From: an uncultured Aquimarina sp.
GTDB lineage: Bacteria; Bacteroidota; Bacteroidia; Flavobacteriales; Flavobacteriaceae
Direction: 5' to 3'
Assembly: GCA_947496705.1 (NCBI GenBank)
Contig: CANMDW010000001.1
Location: 496,001 to 560,000 of the forward strand
DNA length: 64,000 nt
Below the pieces are notes generated by a model, which had not been told where the DNA came from, did no database searches, and worked only from the letters and a program-made list of their open reading frames with translations. Shown here one piece after another: positions 1 through 8,931 of this stretch. The position numbers and the translations under genes are program-made. Position 1 is the first letter of the stretch, and every line of letters begins with the position of its first letter.

Positions 1-183
1 GAAAATCCTGAGGAGCTTATTGACGCCACAAAGGCCACTTTTTTGATTTCTGAGAGCATCCCAAGCCCAATGGGAGCTTTTTTAACTGCATTTGAGGGCA
101 AAGCTGAAGCTGCCAGGATTCAAGTTGAAAAAGGGGGTGATTTGTATTCGTGGGATGAAATTTTAAACCAATTAAAACAATAG
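1..183 (+). CDS. nosL: NosL C-terminal end (partial at window edge)
   Basis: Open from base 1 to the TAG at 181-183, giving the last 60 residues of a protein. The end contains SIPSPMGAFLTAF and then a DLYSWDEIL tail, which resembles the C-terminus of NosL, the copper-binding accessory lipoprotein of nitrous-oxide reductase. The N-terminus with its lipobox and Cys-Met copper motif lies outside the window. The call rests mainly on context: nosD, nosF and nosY follow directly. I would expect nosZ further upstream. Confidence 0.78.
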   Translation, partial: ENPEELIDATKATFLISESIPSPMGAFLTAFEGKAEAARIQVEKGGDLYSWDEILNQLKQ

Positions 184-185
184 TG

Positions 186-479
186 ATGTATCAAATTTCA
201 GACGCCATTTTAGAACAAGGTTTTAAGGGATTACAAGTCAAAAAAATAGTATCCAATGACCATTCGGAAATATTGATAATTAGTCTTAAAAACGGAAGTA
301 GGTTTCCTGAACATACTTCCCCAAGAGATGCTTTTTTGATTATGCTGGAAGGAGAAGTTGAGTTTCACATTAACAATAAAGTGTATCTTTTAAAGAAACA
401 TCAAACGTTCAATTTTCCGGCCACAATTGCACATTGGGTAAGCGCAAACAAGAATTCAAAGTTTTTAATCGTTAGATGA
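186..479 (+). CDS. Small cupin-domain protein within the nos operon
   Basis: A 97-residue single-domain cupin. The strand pattern around FPEHTSPRDAFLIMLEGEVEF and the later PATIAHWVSA segment fits the two cupin motifs, with His in each, so a metal site is possible. The ATG at 186 is preferred; an in-frame GTG at 183 overlaps the nosL stop. The gene sits between nosL and nosD, so it is co-transcribed with the nitrous-oxide reductase maturation genes. Small cupins occur in Bacteroidota nos operons, but their role there is not established to my knowledge. No signal peptide is visible, so it should be cytoplasmic. Confidence 0.8.
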   Translation: MYQISDAILEQGFKGLQVKKIVSNDHSEILIISLKNGSRFPEHTSPRDAFLIMLEGEVEFHINNKVYLLKKHQTFNFPATIAHWVSANKNSKFLIVR

Positions 480-512
480 GACCTCTGGCCGCTAAAACAA
501 TAAAATAAGTAG

Positions 513-1745
513 ATGAACATCTCCCTTAAGATAGTATCCATAGTGCTCCTGGTATTTTCCGGTTTTGCCAATGCATCAGTGATTGTTTGTAAATCCTGTG
601 AACTTTCAACAATCAAACAAGGCATCGATGCCGCAAAGGAGAATGATACCATTTTCGTGAAAAAAGGAACCTACAAAGAACATAATCTGGTTATAGATAA
701 ACCGATTACTCTGATCGGTCAGGATTATCCTGTGATCGATGGCGAATCAAAGGGTGAAATCATAAGAGTCATTTCAGATAATGTTACGGTAGATGGTCTG
801 TTCATCATAAATGTAGGCACAAGCTATACCGAAGATTATGCAGCTATCAGGATAGTGAAAAGCAAACACTTTGTTATTAAGAATCTGGTATTAGAAAAGT
901 TGTTCTTTGGGATCTACCTGGAAAAATCAAGCTTTGGAAAGGTTTATCATAATAAGATCATTGGTGATGCCAAGGAAGAATACAGTTCGGGAAACGGTAT
1001 TCAGCTTTGGTATTCCCAAAATGTGGAGATAGAAAATAATATCATTACCCGTGTAAGAGATGGTATTTACCTCGAATTCGCAAACAATTGTAGTATTAAA
1101 AACAATATCAGCTCAGATAATTTAAGATACGGATTACATTTTATGTTTTCAAACGATGACAACTATGAACATAATACTTTTGAGAATAACGGTGCAGGTG
1201 TGGCGGTTATGTTCTCTAAACAAATAAAAATGTTAGATAACACTTTTAAAAAAAATTGGGGAACGGCGTCTTATGGATTACTGTTGAAAGAGATAAATGA
1301 TGCCGAGATTATTGGAAACACTTTTGAAGAAAATACTATAGGGATCCATATTGAGGGTTCAAACCGTATTCGGTATGATAACAACGACTTTATCAATAAT
1401 GGATGGGCCATAAAGGTGCGCGGAGCTTGCTATACCAATACGTTTGTTAATAATAATTTCTTATACAATTCTTTTGATATTTCATACAATAGCAATCTTA
1501 ACGATAATGAATTTAGTAATAATTACTGGAGCAATTATACCGGCTATGATCTGGATAAAGATGGTTTTGGAGATGTTCCTTATCGCCCTGTGAAGTTATT
1601 TTCATATGTGGTAAACCGTACTCCGGAAACTATTATTTTGTTACGAAGTTTATTTATTGATATTATCGATTTTTCTGAAAAAGTATCCCCCGTTTTTACA
1701 CCAGAAAATCTTATAGATCACCAACCTTTAATGCATAAAATATAA
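513..1745 (+). CDS. nosD: NosD, periplasmic copper-insertion beta-helix protein
   Basis: 410 residues with a signal peptide (about 1-21, cleavage after FANA). A right-handed beta-helix of CASH type follows, visible as repeating units rich in N, G and V from about residue 60 to 340. NosD works with the NosFY ABC transporter in supplying the copper centre CuZ of nitrous-oxide reductase in the periplasm. A Cys pair (CKSC) lies just after the signal peptide. The stop TAA shares its last base with the ATG of nosF, so the two are translationally coupled. Length and order match the nosDFY block. Confidence 0.95.
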   Translation: MNISLKIVSIVLLVFSGFANASVIVCKSCELSTIKQGIDAAKENDTIFVKKGTYKEHNLVIDKPITLIGQDYPVIDGESKGEIIRVISDNVTVDGLFIINVGTSYTEDYAAIRIVKSKHFVIKNLVLEKLFFGIYLEKSSFGKVYHNKIIGDAKEEYSSGNGIQLWYSQNVEIENNIITRVRDGIYLEFANNCSIKNNISSDNLRYGLHFMFSNDDNYEHNTFENNGAGVAVMFSKQIKMLDNTFKKNWGTASYGLLLKEINDAEIIGNTFEENTIGIHIEGSNRIRYDNNDFINNGWAIKVRGACYTNTFVNNNFLYNSFDISYNSNLNDNEFSNNYWSNYTGYDLDKDGFGDVPYRPVKLFSYVVNRTPETIILLRSLFIDIIDFSEKVSPVFTPENLIDHQPLMHKI

Positions 1746-2452
1746 TGATCACGATTAAAAACCTGCATAAGCATTTTGGAAAGAATAAGGTTATAAGTGG
1801 TGTGAATTTAAATATTTCTGAAGGTGGTGTTTTTGCTATTCTCGGACCCAACGGATCCGGAAAGACTACCTTGATAAAATGCATATTAGGAATGGTAATA
1901 CCTACTATGGGTAAGATTTATGTGAGGGATACTTCCATCAAAAATAATTGGATCTACCGCCGGGATATAGATTATTTACCACAAATTGCCAATTTTCCCA
2001 GTAACCTTTCGGTTAAAGAACTTATCAAAATGATCAAGGATTTGCGAGGTAAATTCTGTGATGAGACACCATTGATTGAGCGCTTTCAGCTGGAATCGGT
2101 TTTGAACAGTAAATTGGGGACTCTTTCTGGGGGTACCAAACAAAAGGTAAATCTGTTGCTCACCTTTATGTTTGATAGCCCTTTGATTATTCTCGATGAA
2201 CCTACTTCGGGTTTAGACCCGATTGCCTTAATACGTCTTAAAGAATTGATTCGACAAGAAAAAATAAAAGGGAAGACCATTGTAATCACCTCTCACATTA
2301 TGAGTTTTGTTGAAGAAATGGCTGACGAAATCGTATTTCTATTAGGTGGGCAGGTCTATTATAAAGGAACAATTGATGGTTTGAAAAAGAAAACGGCACA
2401 ACAAGATTTTGAACATGCCATTGCCACTGTTTTAACAAAGAACTATGCTTAA
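1745..2452 (+). CDS. nosF: NosF, ABC transporter ATPase
   Basis: 235 residues. Walker A is GPNGSGKTT (residues 34-42), the signature is LSGGTKQK and Walker B is LIILDEPTSGLDP, followed by the switch His in TSHIMSF. It energises the NosDFY complex at the inner membrane that serves maturation of nitrous-oxide reductase. It overlaps nosD by one base and nosY by eight, which shows a tight operon. The identity is fixed by the neighbours, since the domain alone would only say ABC ATPase. Confidence 0.93.
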   Translation: MITIKNLHKHFGKNKVISGVNLNISEGGVFAILGPNGSGKTTLIKCILGMVIPTMGKIYVRDTSIKNNWIYRRDIDYLPQIANFPSNLSVKELIKMIKDLRGKFCDETPLIERFQLESVLNSKLGTLSGGTKQKVNLLLTFMFDSPLIILDEPTSGLDPIALIRLKELIRQEKIKGKTIVITSHIMSFVEEMADEIVFLLGGQVYYKGTIDGLKKKTAQQDFEHAIATVLTKNYA

Positions 2453-3227
2453 AATTTTAAAATATAGCTGTTATGATCTTTTGCGCAGCCGATGGAGCTA
2501 TGTATATTTTCTGTTCTACTTATTATTAGGGGTTGTATTATTATTTTTAAATAATGACCTGTCAAAAGCAGTGATTACGCTAATGAATGTCATTATCATA
2601 TTAGTCCCGCTTATTGGAACCATTTTTGGTGTTATGTATTATTATAATTCTAAAGAATTCACAGCGTTGTTGTTGGCACAACCGGTAAAGCGGTCTTCTA
2701 TCTTTTTGGGCCAATATCTGGGTGTAGCGCTTTCACTTTCTATGAGTTTAATTATTGGTTTAGGGTTGCCATTTGTGTTTTATGGATTATTGGAATCTAA
2801 TACAATCTGGGATTTTTCCCTGCTTTTAATAACCGGGGCATTTTTAACACTTATTTTTACGGCATTAGCGTTTAATATTGCCTTATATAATGAAAACAAA
2901 ATCAAGGGATTTGGTTATGCTATTTTACTTTGGTTATTTCTAGCGGTTATTTACGATGGTTTGTTTTTAATGTCATTGATCGTATTTGAATCCTATCCCC
3001 TCGATACATACTCACTTGTAGCAACAATGCTAAACCCTATAGATTTATCCAGGATTCTCATCTTATTAAAGTTAGATATTTCTGCTTTGCTAGGATATAC
3101 TGGGGCTGTGTTTCAAAAGTTTTTTGGCACTAATTTGGGAGTGTTACTCTCTACACTAGTACTTTCTATCTGGGTTATTTTACCGATGTTCAATATTTAT
3201 CGGAAATCTAAGAGGAAGGATTTTTGA
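2445..3227 (+). CDS. nosY: NosY, ABC transporter permease
   Basis: 260 residues with about six membrane segments: roughly 18-37, 42-65, 95-115, 125-148, 155-180 and 232-252. This is an ABC-2-type permease that pairs with NosF. It is the last gene of the nos operon here; the next gene is convergent and starts one base after the stop. No hairpin terminator is obvious in the one-base gap, so termination must occur inside the neighbour or by another mechanism. Confidence 0.92.
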   Translation: MLKILKYSCYDLLRSRWSYVYFLFYLLLGVVLLFLNNDLSKAVITLMNVIIILVPLIGTIFGVMYYYNSKEFTALLLAQPVKRSSIFLGQYLGVALSLSMSLIIGLGLPFVFYGLLESNTIWDFSLLLITGAFLTLIFTALAFNIALYNENKIKGFGYAILLWLFLAVIYDGLFLMSLIVFESYPLDTYSLVATMLNPIDLSRILILLKLDISALLGYTGAVFQKFFGTNLGVLLSTLVLSIWVILPMFNIYRKSKRKDF

Positions 3228-3228
3228 T

Positions 3229-4278
3229 TTAATACAACATAAATGAAACCATTATCACTCCAGAAATGGCAATCGGGACGATAAACATCATATAAATAAA
3301 TGAAATCGTACTGGCTTTAAAAAATGCACCCACCCAACTACTCTTATAGAAATTTCGGAGAGCCAACGTCAAATAGACAATAAATGATAAAAAGACGAGA
3401 ACTTCCAACCAAGTTGGGATTCCGAGTATTGCATTCGCTACAATTAAAATACAAAACGATGTAAAAAGAAAGGTAAAAAAATAAAAACTGAATACCATGT
3501 GATGTGCAAACGTCCCCCGTTTCAAATAAAATAACTTTAATAAAAAGGCAAATAAGGGTAGCATTAAGAACATAGTAATAGGGATTGTGTCATATAGTGT
3601 CTTTAGAATACCACCGCCTTGTTGCTCATAGAATTTAAGCATTTGTACATAAAATTTTTGGGTAATTGTGCCGGCATCTTCCTTTAGTCCCATAGCCTTT
3701 AACTTTTCGGCTTGTGGGGCATCAATAACAATCAAAGAGTCTAACACTCCCCTCTGAAAACTGAATGAAACATCAGGTCCTTTTTGCCTGGCTGATATAA
3801 CCGAGTCGATTGCCCTAAGATCTTCATCTGATACTCCTGTTAAAGCTTGATTTTCTTTAAGCGCTTTTTTGGCCAATTCTAAACCAATAGAGTCTTTTTC
3901 AACTAGCAACGAATCTATAGTTATTTCCTTGCTAAAGCCTTTTTTTAATACTTGTGTAAATTTATTGTCTGCCTTTCTTATACTAAAAGAGAATATAAAA
4001 AAGAATACCACAGAGATGAAGAGATAGAACTGCGCAGGATGTAAATATGAGAGTCGTTTACCATCAACAAAACGCCTGGCCAATACTCCGGGTTTTGTCA
4101 TTAGCGGGATAAAGCTCTTGAAGAAACGCGCATCTATAGAAAAGTAATTGCTTATCGTGTTGCTGAACAATACTCCAAAAGTAAGATTGTCTGCTTTTTC
4201 TTGCCCGCAATAAGGACAATAATCGAAAGACCCATCAAAAGATTTTTCGCAGTTTTTGCATTGGTTGGTTGAAGGCAT
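3229..4278 (-). CDS. DUF3667 family membrane protein with zinc ribbon
   Basis: 349 residues. The N-terminus carries two CxxC pairs (QCKNCEKSF and YCPYCGQE), a zinc ribbon. A conserved segment with KPGVLARRFVDGKRLSYLHPAQFYLF leads into the first membrane helix (about 85-105), which is characteristic of DUF3667. A long soluble loop (about 110-225) precedes four C-terminal membrane helices. Function is unknown in the family. It is convergent with nosY and monocistronic. Confidence 0.88.
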   Translation of the reverse strand: MPSTNQCKNCEKSFDGSFDYCPYCGQEKADNLTFGVLFSNTISNYFSIDARFFKSFIPLMTKPGVLARRFVDGKRLSYLHPAQFYLFISVVFFFIFSFSIRKADNKFTQVLKKGFSKEITIDSLLVEKDSIGLELAKKALKENQALTGVSDEDLRAIDSVISARQKGPDVSFSFQRGVLDSLIVIDAPQAEKLKAMGLKEDAGTITQKFYVQMLKFYEQQGGGILKTLYDTIPITMFLMLPLFAFLLKLFYLKRGTFAHHMVFSFYFFTFLFTSFCILIVANAILGIPTWLEVLVFLSFIVYLTLALRNFYKSSWVGAFFKASTISFIYMMFIVPIAISGVIMVSFMLY

Positions 4279-4427
4279 TACTAAGAATTTGCCTAAAAAT
4301 ACAAAAACAAACTACAACTTTATAGTAGGCGTTTAATTGATGCTTTTTAAAAACAGCTAAGAATTTCTTTTTCTCTATGAACTCAAGATGAGCTTTATAT
4401 ACCAGAATTCAATTCTTCATCTTATAA

Positions 4428-4793
4428 TTATATTTTGATGATATCTGTAGGGGTTTCTACAAGTATAGTGATATCACCTCTTAAAGCTATAGGTTGTTTC
4501 ATGATCTCTGGATTATGTTGTATCATTTTTATCCAGTCGTTAGAAGAGAAATCGTGGGGTTCAAAACGTGATTTATATGAAGGGTGATCTTGATTTACCA
4601 AATCTTTAATTTCCAAATTTAATCTACTGGCAAGTTCGGCAATTTGTGTTCCGGTTAGAGGCGTTTTTAAGATATCGATCTCTTGTATAGGCCAGCCTTC
4701 TGCTTTAGCATAAGCCAAGGTCTGTTTTGCTCGTACTGATTTAGAGCTATAGAACAAGGTGATCTGTCTGTCAGATGTAGCGATCTCTCCCAT
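4428..4793 (-). CDS. ArsC/Spx-fold protein lacking the catalytic cysteine
   Basis: 121 residues with the thioredoxin-like ArsC/Spx fold: an early strand ITLFYSSKSVRAKQTLAYA, then EIDILKTPLTGTQIAELASRL and a late PIALRGDITILVETPTDI that matches the PI-cis-Pro region of the family. The place where arsenate reductases have Cys or CxxC reads YSSKS here, and the protein has no Cys at all. A redox or arsenate role is therefore unlikely, and a binding or regulatory role is more plausible. It is co-directional with the 71-residue gene upstream (20 bp gap). Confidence 0.75.
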   Translation of the reverse strand: MGEIATSDRQITLFYSSKSVRAKQTLAYAKAEGWPIQEIDILKTPLTGTQIAELASRLNLEIKDLVNQDHPSYKSRFEPHDFSSNDWIKMIQHNPEIMKQPIALRGDITILVETPTDIIKI

Positions 4794-4813
4794 TTTATTT
4801 CATCTTTAATCGA

Positions 4814-5029
4814 TCAATTTTTACTGTTGTGAGTTTCCAGGTGATGTTGTAATAACTGTTTTAAACTGTCCAAATAGTCCAGCAAGTTTTTTTCGTCAGT
4901 TTTTGGATGATCACTTGATGGAATAGTGATAGGTTGCTCTTCGATAAATTTATATAATTCTGGATACTTAGTTTCTATCTTGGTCGTCAATTCTGTAATC
5001 TCAGTAATCAGGCTTTTTGAAATATTCAT
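4814..5029 (-). CDS. Small hypothetical protein
   Basis: 71 residues, strongly helical and charged, with no signal peptide or membrane segment. Not recognised. The C-terminus has a His cluster (QHHLETHNSKN). It probably forms an operon with the ArsC-like gene 20 bp downstream. Its start lies opposite the divergent region before 5140 and no clear operator was found. Confidence 0.55.
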   Translation of the reverse strand: MNISKSLITEITELTTKIETKYPELYKFIEEQPITIPSSDHPKTDEKNLLDYLDSLKQLLQHHLETHNSKN

Positions 5030-5139
5030 GGCGATACTATTTAGAAGTTTTTGTAACTATTTTACAAACTAATTTATGCTATTGAAGATACGATAATATG
5101 ACGCTTATGATAGTTAAAACATTCATAACACTCATGTTT

Positions 5140-5946
5140 TCAAGGCATAGAATTTTCAAGTTTGTATTCGATAATATCTGCTTTAAAATATTCTAGCTTT
5201 CCATCTTTAAGATCCCAAATAGCAGTCATCTTATTAGGGACAAGTAATCCATCATAGTTTTGATATGCTCCTACCTTACCGACAAAATCTTCAAGCGTTG
5301 TATTTCTATATCTTTTGGTTCTAAAGGAATCTATCATTCCATTTTTATCAAAATAAAAATAACCGGTTAAGGATAGGTCACCTTTTATGATAGTTCCTTT
5401 TACGGTTTTGTCATTTACATCTTCCCAGGCAATATCCGGATCCAAAAAACCTATCGGAAACCAGATCAACTCACCAAAATACCTTCCCAACGAACTTTGA
5501 TCGACTTTTGGGCCAGAAAATAACACTACATTTTTTAACCCTAATAAACTGACTTTTACTTCACCTTTTTGGTTTATGTATTTATCCCTAATAAGCATGG
5601 GTAAAGCCTGTGCTTTCCAGATAAAGCCTGAAGTATTGGAAGACATATATTGGGTTGCCGTAAAGGATAACCAACCTTTTTTTGGATGGGTTTTTATTTG
5701 GCCTTTTTGAGTAAATATAAGGTTACAATATTTGGACTTGCCTAGAACTTTGGTTTTGATGAGGTAATTTTTTATGAGATCGGGCAATGCATCCAAGTCA
5801 TTTTCGGTGATCTTTTCATTTGCTGTTTTATCTGAAGTGAATAGAATAATTCTTTCTTTTTCAATACGGGTATTAAAAGATTGCATTCCGATCACTACTA
5901 CCGCAATCAGAATTAAAACAATTGCCCCTATTAGTGTTAGTGCCAT
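5140..5946 (-). CDS. DUF6544-like membrane-anchored protein
   Basis: 268 residues. One N-terminal membrane helix (about 3-20) is followed by a beta-rich domain. The conserved stretch RYFGELIWFPIGFLDPDIAW, the later GYFYFDKNGMIDSFRTKRY and the LVPNKMTAIW motif fit a family I know as DUF6544/DUF6920, of unknown function. The family name is from memory and should be confirmed. The gene is divergent from the UspA gene at 6090. The shared operator at 6017-6030 has a -7 element TACATTAG on this strand exactly 23 nt away, so both genes may be switched together. Confidence 0.7.
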   Translation of the reverse strand: MALTLIGAIVLILIAVVVIGMQSFNTRIEKERIILFTSDKTANEKITENDLDALPDLIKNYLIKTKVLGKSKYCNLIFTQKGQIKTHPKKGWLSFTATQYMSSNTSGFIWKAQALPMLIRDKYINQKGEVKVSLLGLKNVVLFSGPKVDQSSLGRYFGELIWFPIGFLDPDIAWEDVNDKTVKGTIIKGDLSLTGYFYFDKNGMIDSFRTKRYRNTTLEDFVGKVGAYQNYDGLLVPNKMTAIWDLKDGKLEYFKADIIEYKLENSMP

Positions 5947-5986
5947 TTTAATATTAGTGCCTTTTTAAAATAGTATCTTATAGACA

Positions 5987-6060
5987 CTAATGTATGACAT
6001 GGCGTATTGATTATAAATGACTTATGTCATTCTTTATCTATACATAAAAGTATATCTTCT
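5987..6060. promoter_or_regulatory. Divergent CRP/FNR-type promoter (UspA / DUF6544-like)
   Basis: Palindrome ATGACTTATGTCAT at 6017-6030. Twenty-three nt after it on the plus strand is the -7 element TATCTTCT (6053-6060), and 23 nt after it on the minus strand is TACATTAG (5994-5987). Both spacings match the promoter family of this window. The start codon of the UspA gene is 60 nt downstream. Confidence 0.75.
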
Positions 6061-6089
6061 CATTCATTGATTCTAAATCCATAGAAACC

Positions 6090-6947
6090 ATGAAAACTAT
6101 TCTCTACGCTACTGATTGTTCTGAGTATTCAGCGAATGCTTTACGGTATGCTTACAATCTTGGAGATAACTTAAAAGCAGATCTGATTGTGTTACATGTA
6201 TTTGATATTCCCTCATTTCCGGGAACAAGTATGATACGTTCTTTACAGCAAATAGAAAGAAATGCTTTTGAAGAGCATCATGATATCTTAAAAGCGTATT
6301 GTAAAAAACACCTGGGTAATGAGCCAGGCAAGATTAGTGTGCGAATCGAAGTTGCCAAGAATTTATCAATTACCGATGAAATTCTTGCAAAAACAAAGAA
6401 GTTGCAGGTTGATATGCTTATTATCGGGATGAAAGATAAACATAGTAATCGAGGTATTTTGACAGGAGACATTGCCAAGGAACTAATTACAAAGAGTTTT
6501 TGCCCACTTTTAGTAGTTCCGAACAATTTCAATGCTGAGCAAATAAAAACCATTGTGTATGCGACAGATTTTGAAGAAAGCGACATTTTGGCGATTGATA
6601 GATTAACAGAAGTAGCGTTACCTTTTGAATCAAGAATTCATGTAATTCATATTTCAGCAAAAGATAATGAAGAAGAAAAAAATCAATTGGCATGGTTTAA
6701 AGAAATGGTAATGCAAAAAGTCAACTATAAAAATATAGAGTTCGACCTGGTCATTTCTGACAATATTTATGAAAAGTTAAATGCTTACTTACATGATATC
6801 AAAGCCGATCTTGTAGTATTGCTGGAGCGTGAAGATCTCGGATTCTTTAAAAAGCTATTTCATCGTGATTTGGTAAAACAGATAGAGTCACATACAGATA
6901 TCCCTTTATTAAGCTTTAATAAGGCAAAGTTACATACATCATTTTGA
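6090..6947 (+). CDS. Universal stress protein, tandem UspA domains
   Basis: 285 residues with two UspA domains (about 1-145 and 150-280). The first opens with KTILYATDCSEYSANALRYA and keeps the GM...G-9x-G-like nucleotide loop around IIGMKDKHSNRGILTGDIA. The second is more diverged (IVYATDFEES) and lacks a clear ATP loop. Cytoplasmic, stress- and hypoxia-associated in many bacteria. This is one of three UspA genes in the window. It has a canonical operator-promoter upstream (6017-6060), so it is predicted to belong to the REC-CRP regulon. Confidence 0.92.
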   Translation: MKTILYATDCSEYSANALRYAYNLGDNLKADLIVLHVFDIPSFPGTSMIRSLQQIERNAFEEHHDILKAYCKKHLGNEPGKISVRIEVAKNLSITDEILAKTKKLQVDMLIIGMKDKHSNRGILTGDIAKELITKSFCPLLVVPNNFNAEQIKTIVYATDFEESDILAIDRLTEVALPFESRIHVIHISAKDNEEEKNQLAWFKEMVMQKVNYKNIEFDLVISDNIYEKLNAYLHDIKADLVVLLEREDLGFFKKLFHRDLVKQIESHTDIPLLSFNKAKLHTSF

Positions 6948-6985
6948 TTTATAATGGATATAAGCCTCTTATTTTTTTAGGAAAG

Positions 6986-7660
6986 TTAACCAATAATCCT
7001 ACCATCTCCCATTTCTATAATTCTATCTGTTTTATTGGCAAAATCTATGTCGTGCGTAACGACCAGAAGAGATAATCCCTGTTCATCACTGAGTTGTTTA
7101 AAAATATTAAAAACATTATCAGAATTGTAGCTGTCTAGATTTCCTGTGGGTTCATCACCCATTATGATCGAAGGATCATTTATTAAGGCCCTTGCGATAG
7201 CCACTCGTTGTTTTTCTCCTCCCGAGATTCGTGATGCTCTTTTTTTTGCCAGATGATCTATTTCTAAAATACGAAGTTTCTCTATAGCATGATGTTCGAT
7301 CTCTGCAACGGTTCTTTCTCCCAGCTTTTTTGCCGGAAGCATTACGTTCTCGAGTACCGAAAATTCAGATAATAAATAATGAAACTGAAACACAAAACCA
7401 ATATGTTTATTTCGGATATAGGAAAGGTTTTCTCTTGCTTGTCCTGTTACTAATTCATTATTTAAATACAACGCTCCTTCATAATCTGTATCCATGGTAG
7501 AAAGAATGTATAGCAAAGTAGATTTACCACAACCAGATTTTCCCATAATCGAAGAGAACTCCCCACGGTTTATTTTAAAACTGATATCCTTCAAGACATG
7601 AAATAATACTGGTTTTTTGAAGTATTTGTTGATATTTTTTGCTTCAAGAACTGTTTCCAT
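6986..7660 (-). CDS. ABC exporter ATPase (MacB/LolD type)
   Basis: 224 residues. Walker A MGKSGCGKST, signature ISGGEKQRVAIARAL, Walker B IIMGDEPTGNLDS and the H-loop VVTHD. The GNLD ending of Walker B is typical of the MacB/LolD/FtsE branch. It is the last gene of a three-gene exporter operon (adaptor, permease, ATPase), with an 8-bp gap to the permease. The substrate cannot be told from sequence; peptides, lipoproteins or small toxic compounds are possible. Confidence 0.92.
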   Translation of the reverse strand: METVLEAKNINKYFKKPVLFHVLKDISFKINRGEFSSIMGKSGCGKSTLLYILSTMDTDYEGALYLNNELVTGQARENLSYIRNKHIGFVFQFHYLLSEFSVLENVMLPAKKLGERTVAEIEHHAIEKLRILEIDHLAKKRASRISGGEKQRVAIARALINDPSIIMGDEPTGNLDSYNSDNVFNIFKQLSDEQGLSLLVVTHDIDFANKTDRIIEMGDGRIIG

Positions 7661-7668
7661 AATACGAT

Positions 7669-8931
7669 TTATTGCCCTCTGATGATTCTAACGGGATCGA
7701 TCTTTTTTGCTTTTCTAGAAGGTAAAAAACCGGCCAGGAATGTAGAAACCATAGCAAATGTGATTCCGATCATATAAAAATTAGGATTATGATTAATAGG
7801 ATACGTTGTGATTGTAGGTAGCGCTTCAGTCTCAAAAGGTAAACTACCGATAAAATGAGACAATCCTAATCCAATTAATAAGCCCAAAATACCACCAACC
7901 AGGCCGATGATCATGGCCTGGCTCATAAAAATAAGTTGCACATCTTTACCTGAAAATCCAGTGGCTTTCAAAATAGCGATATCATTCATCTTTTCATATA
8001 TCAGCATATTCAGAATATTATAGATTCCAAAACCAGCCACAATGAGCAAAGTGATCGATACAGAATATGTGATGAGGTTTCTTATCGTTGTTCCGGTTTC
8101 AAACTGGGCATTGGCGGTTTTTATATCAATTGCTTTGAGCTTGAATTGCTGTTCGATTTTTTGTGCCAAAGGAATTGCATATTCAATATTGTGCAGCTTT
8201 ACATTGATATCGGTGATATAATTTTCGGCTTGACCCAGAATGCGTTGTACTGTTTTTACATTGGCAAAACTCTGAATATTATCAATATCTGCAATACCAC
8301 TTTGATAAATTCCAACTATTTTTAGAGGAAAGATATCTCCTTTGATAGTGCTTATTTGCACCCGGTCGCCAACAGCCAGCGACATTTTTTCGGCCACCCC
8401 GGCACCGAGCAGGATCCCATTGTCATTATTCTTTAAATCTTCAGGGGTTCCTTGAACAATATAGTCTTTGAAATTAAAAAGCTCAACCTCCTGCAGAACA
8501 TCTATACCAGTTAAGTTGCCTCCCAATTCTATAGAGCCTGCAATATAAAATATCTGTTCTTTTATTTGTGGGATAGCCCCCCGTACCTGGGGATCCTTAT
8601 TTAAATAATTCATTATGGGTAATGCATTATGAATCCTTTTCTGGCTTTGCTTTGGTTTTATAGAATGCACTACATTAAATGTATTTTGAAGTTCACCATA
8701 CAGATCAACCGGTTGTTTTTTTGAGGGTTCAATTTCATTAAAAATATGAATATGCGGAGTCACATTAAGGATCAGGTCATCCAGCATTGCGTTAAGGCCT
8801 GTCATAAAACACACCAAAGTGATATATGCCCCAATCCCAAAGGTCACACCAAGTGCAGCGGTAGCTGTCTGCTTAATTTTGGTAAGCAAATGCGTTTTGG
8901 CAATATTTAATATGACTTTCCAGTTGATCAT
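7669..8931 (-). CDS. MacB/FtsX-type ABC permease
   Basis: 420 residues with an N-terminal helix (about 21-45), a large periplasmic MacB-PCD-like domain (about 50-270) and three C-terminal membrane helices (about 285-310, 335-360, 380-400). The FtsX segment with NMLIYEKMNDIAILKATGFS is clear, and the tail reads SRKAKKIDPVRIIRG, both hallmarks of MacB/LolC permeases. Its start overlaps the stop of the adaptor gene by one base, so the two are translationally coupled. Confidence 0.92.
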   Translation of the reverse strand: MINWKVILNIAKTHLLTKIKQTATAALGVTFGIGAYITLVCFMTGLNAMLDDLILNVTPHIHIFNEIEPSKKQPVDLYGELQNTFNVVHSIKPKQSQKRIHNALPIMNYLNKDPQVRGAIPQIKEQIFYIAGSIELGGNLTGIDVLQEVELFNFKDYIVQGTPEDLKNNDNGILLGAGVAEKMSLAVGDRVQISTIKGDIFPLKIVGIYQSGIADIDNIQSFANVKTVQRILGQAENYITDINVKLHNIEYAIPLAQKIEQQFKLKAIDIKTANAQFETGTTIRNLITYSVSITLLIVAGFGIYNILNMLIYEKMNDIAILKATGFSGKDVQLIFMSQAMIIGLVGGILGLLIGLGLSHFIGSLPFETEALPTITTYPINHNPNFYMIGITFAMVSTFLAGFLPSRKAKKIDPVRIIRGQ

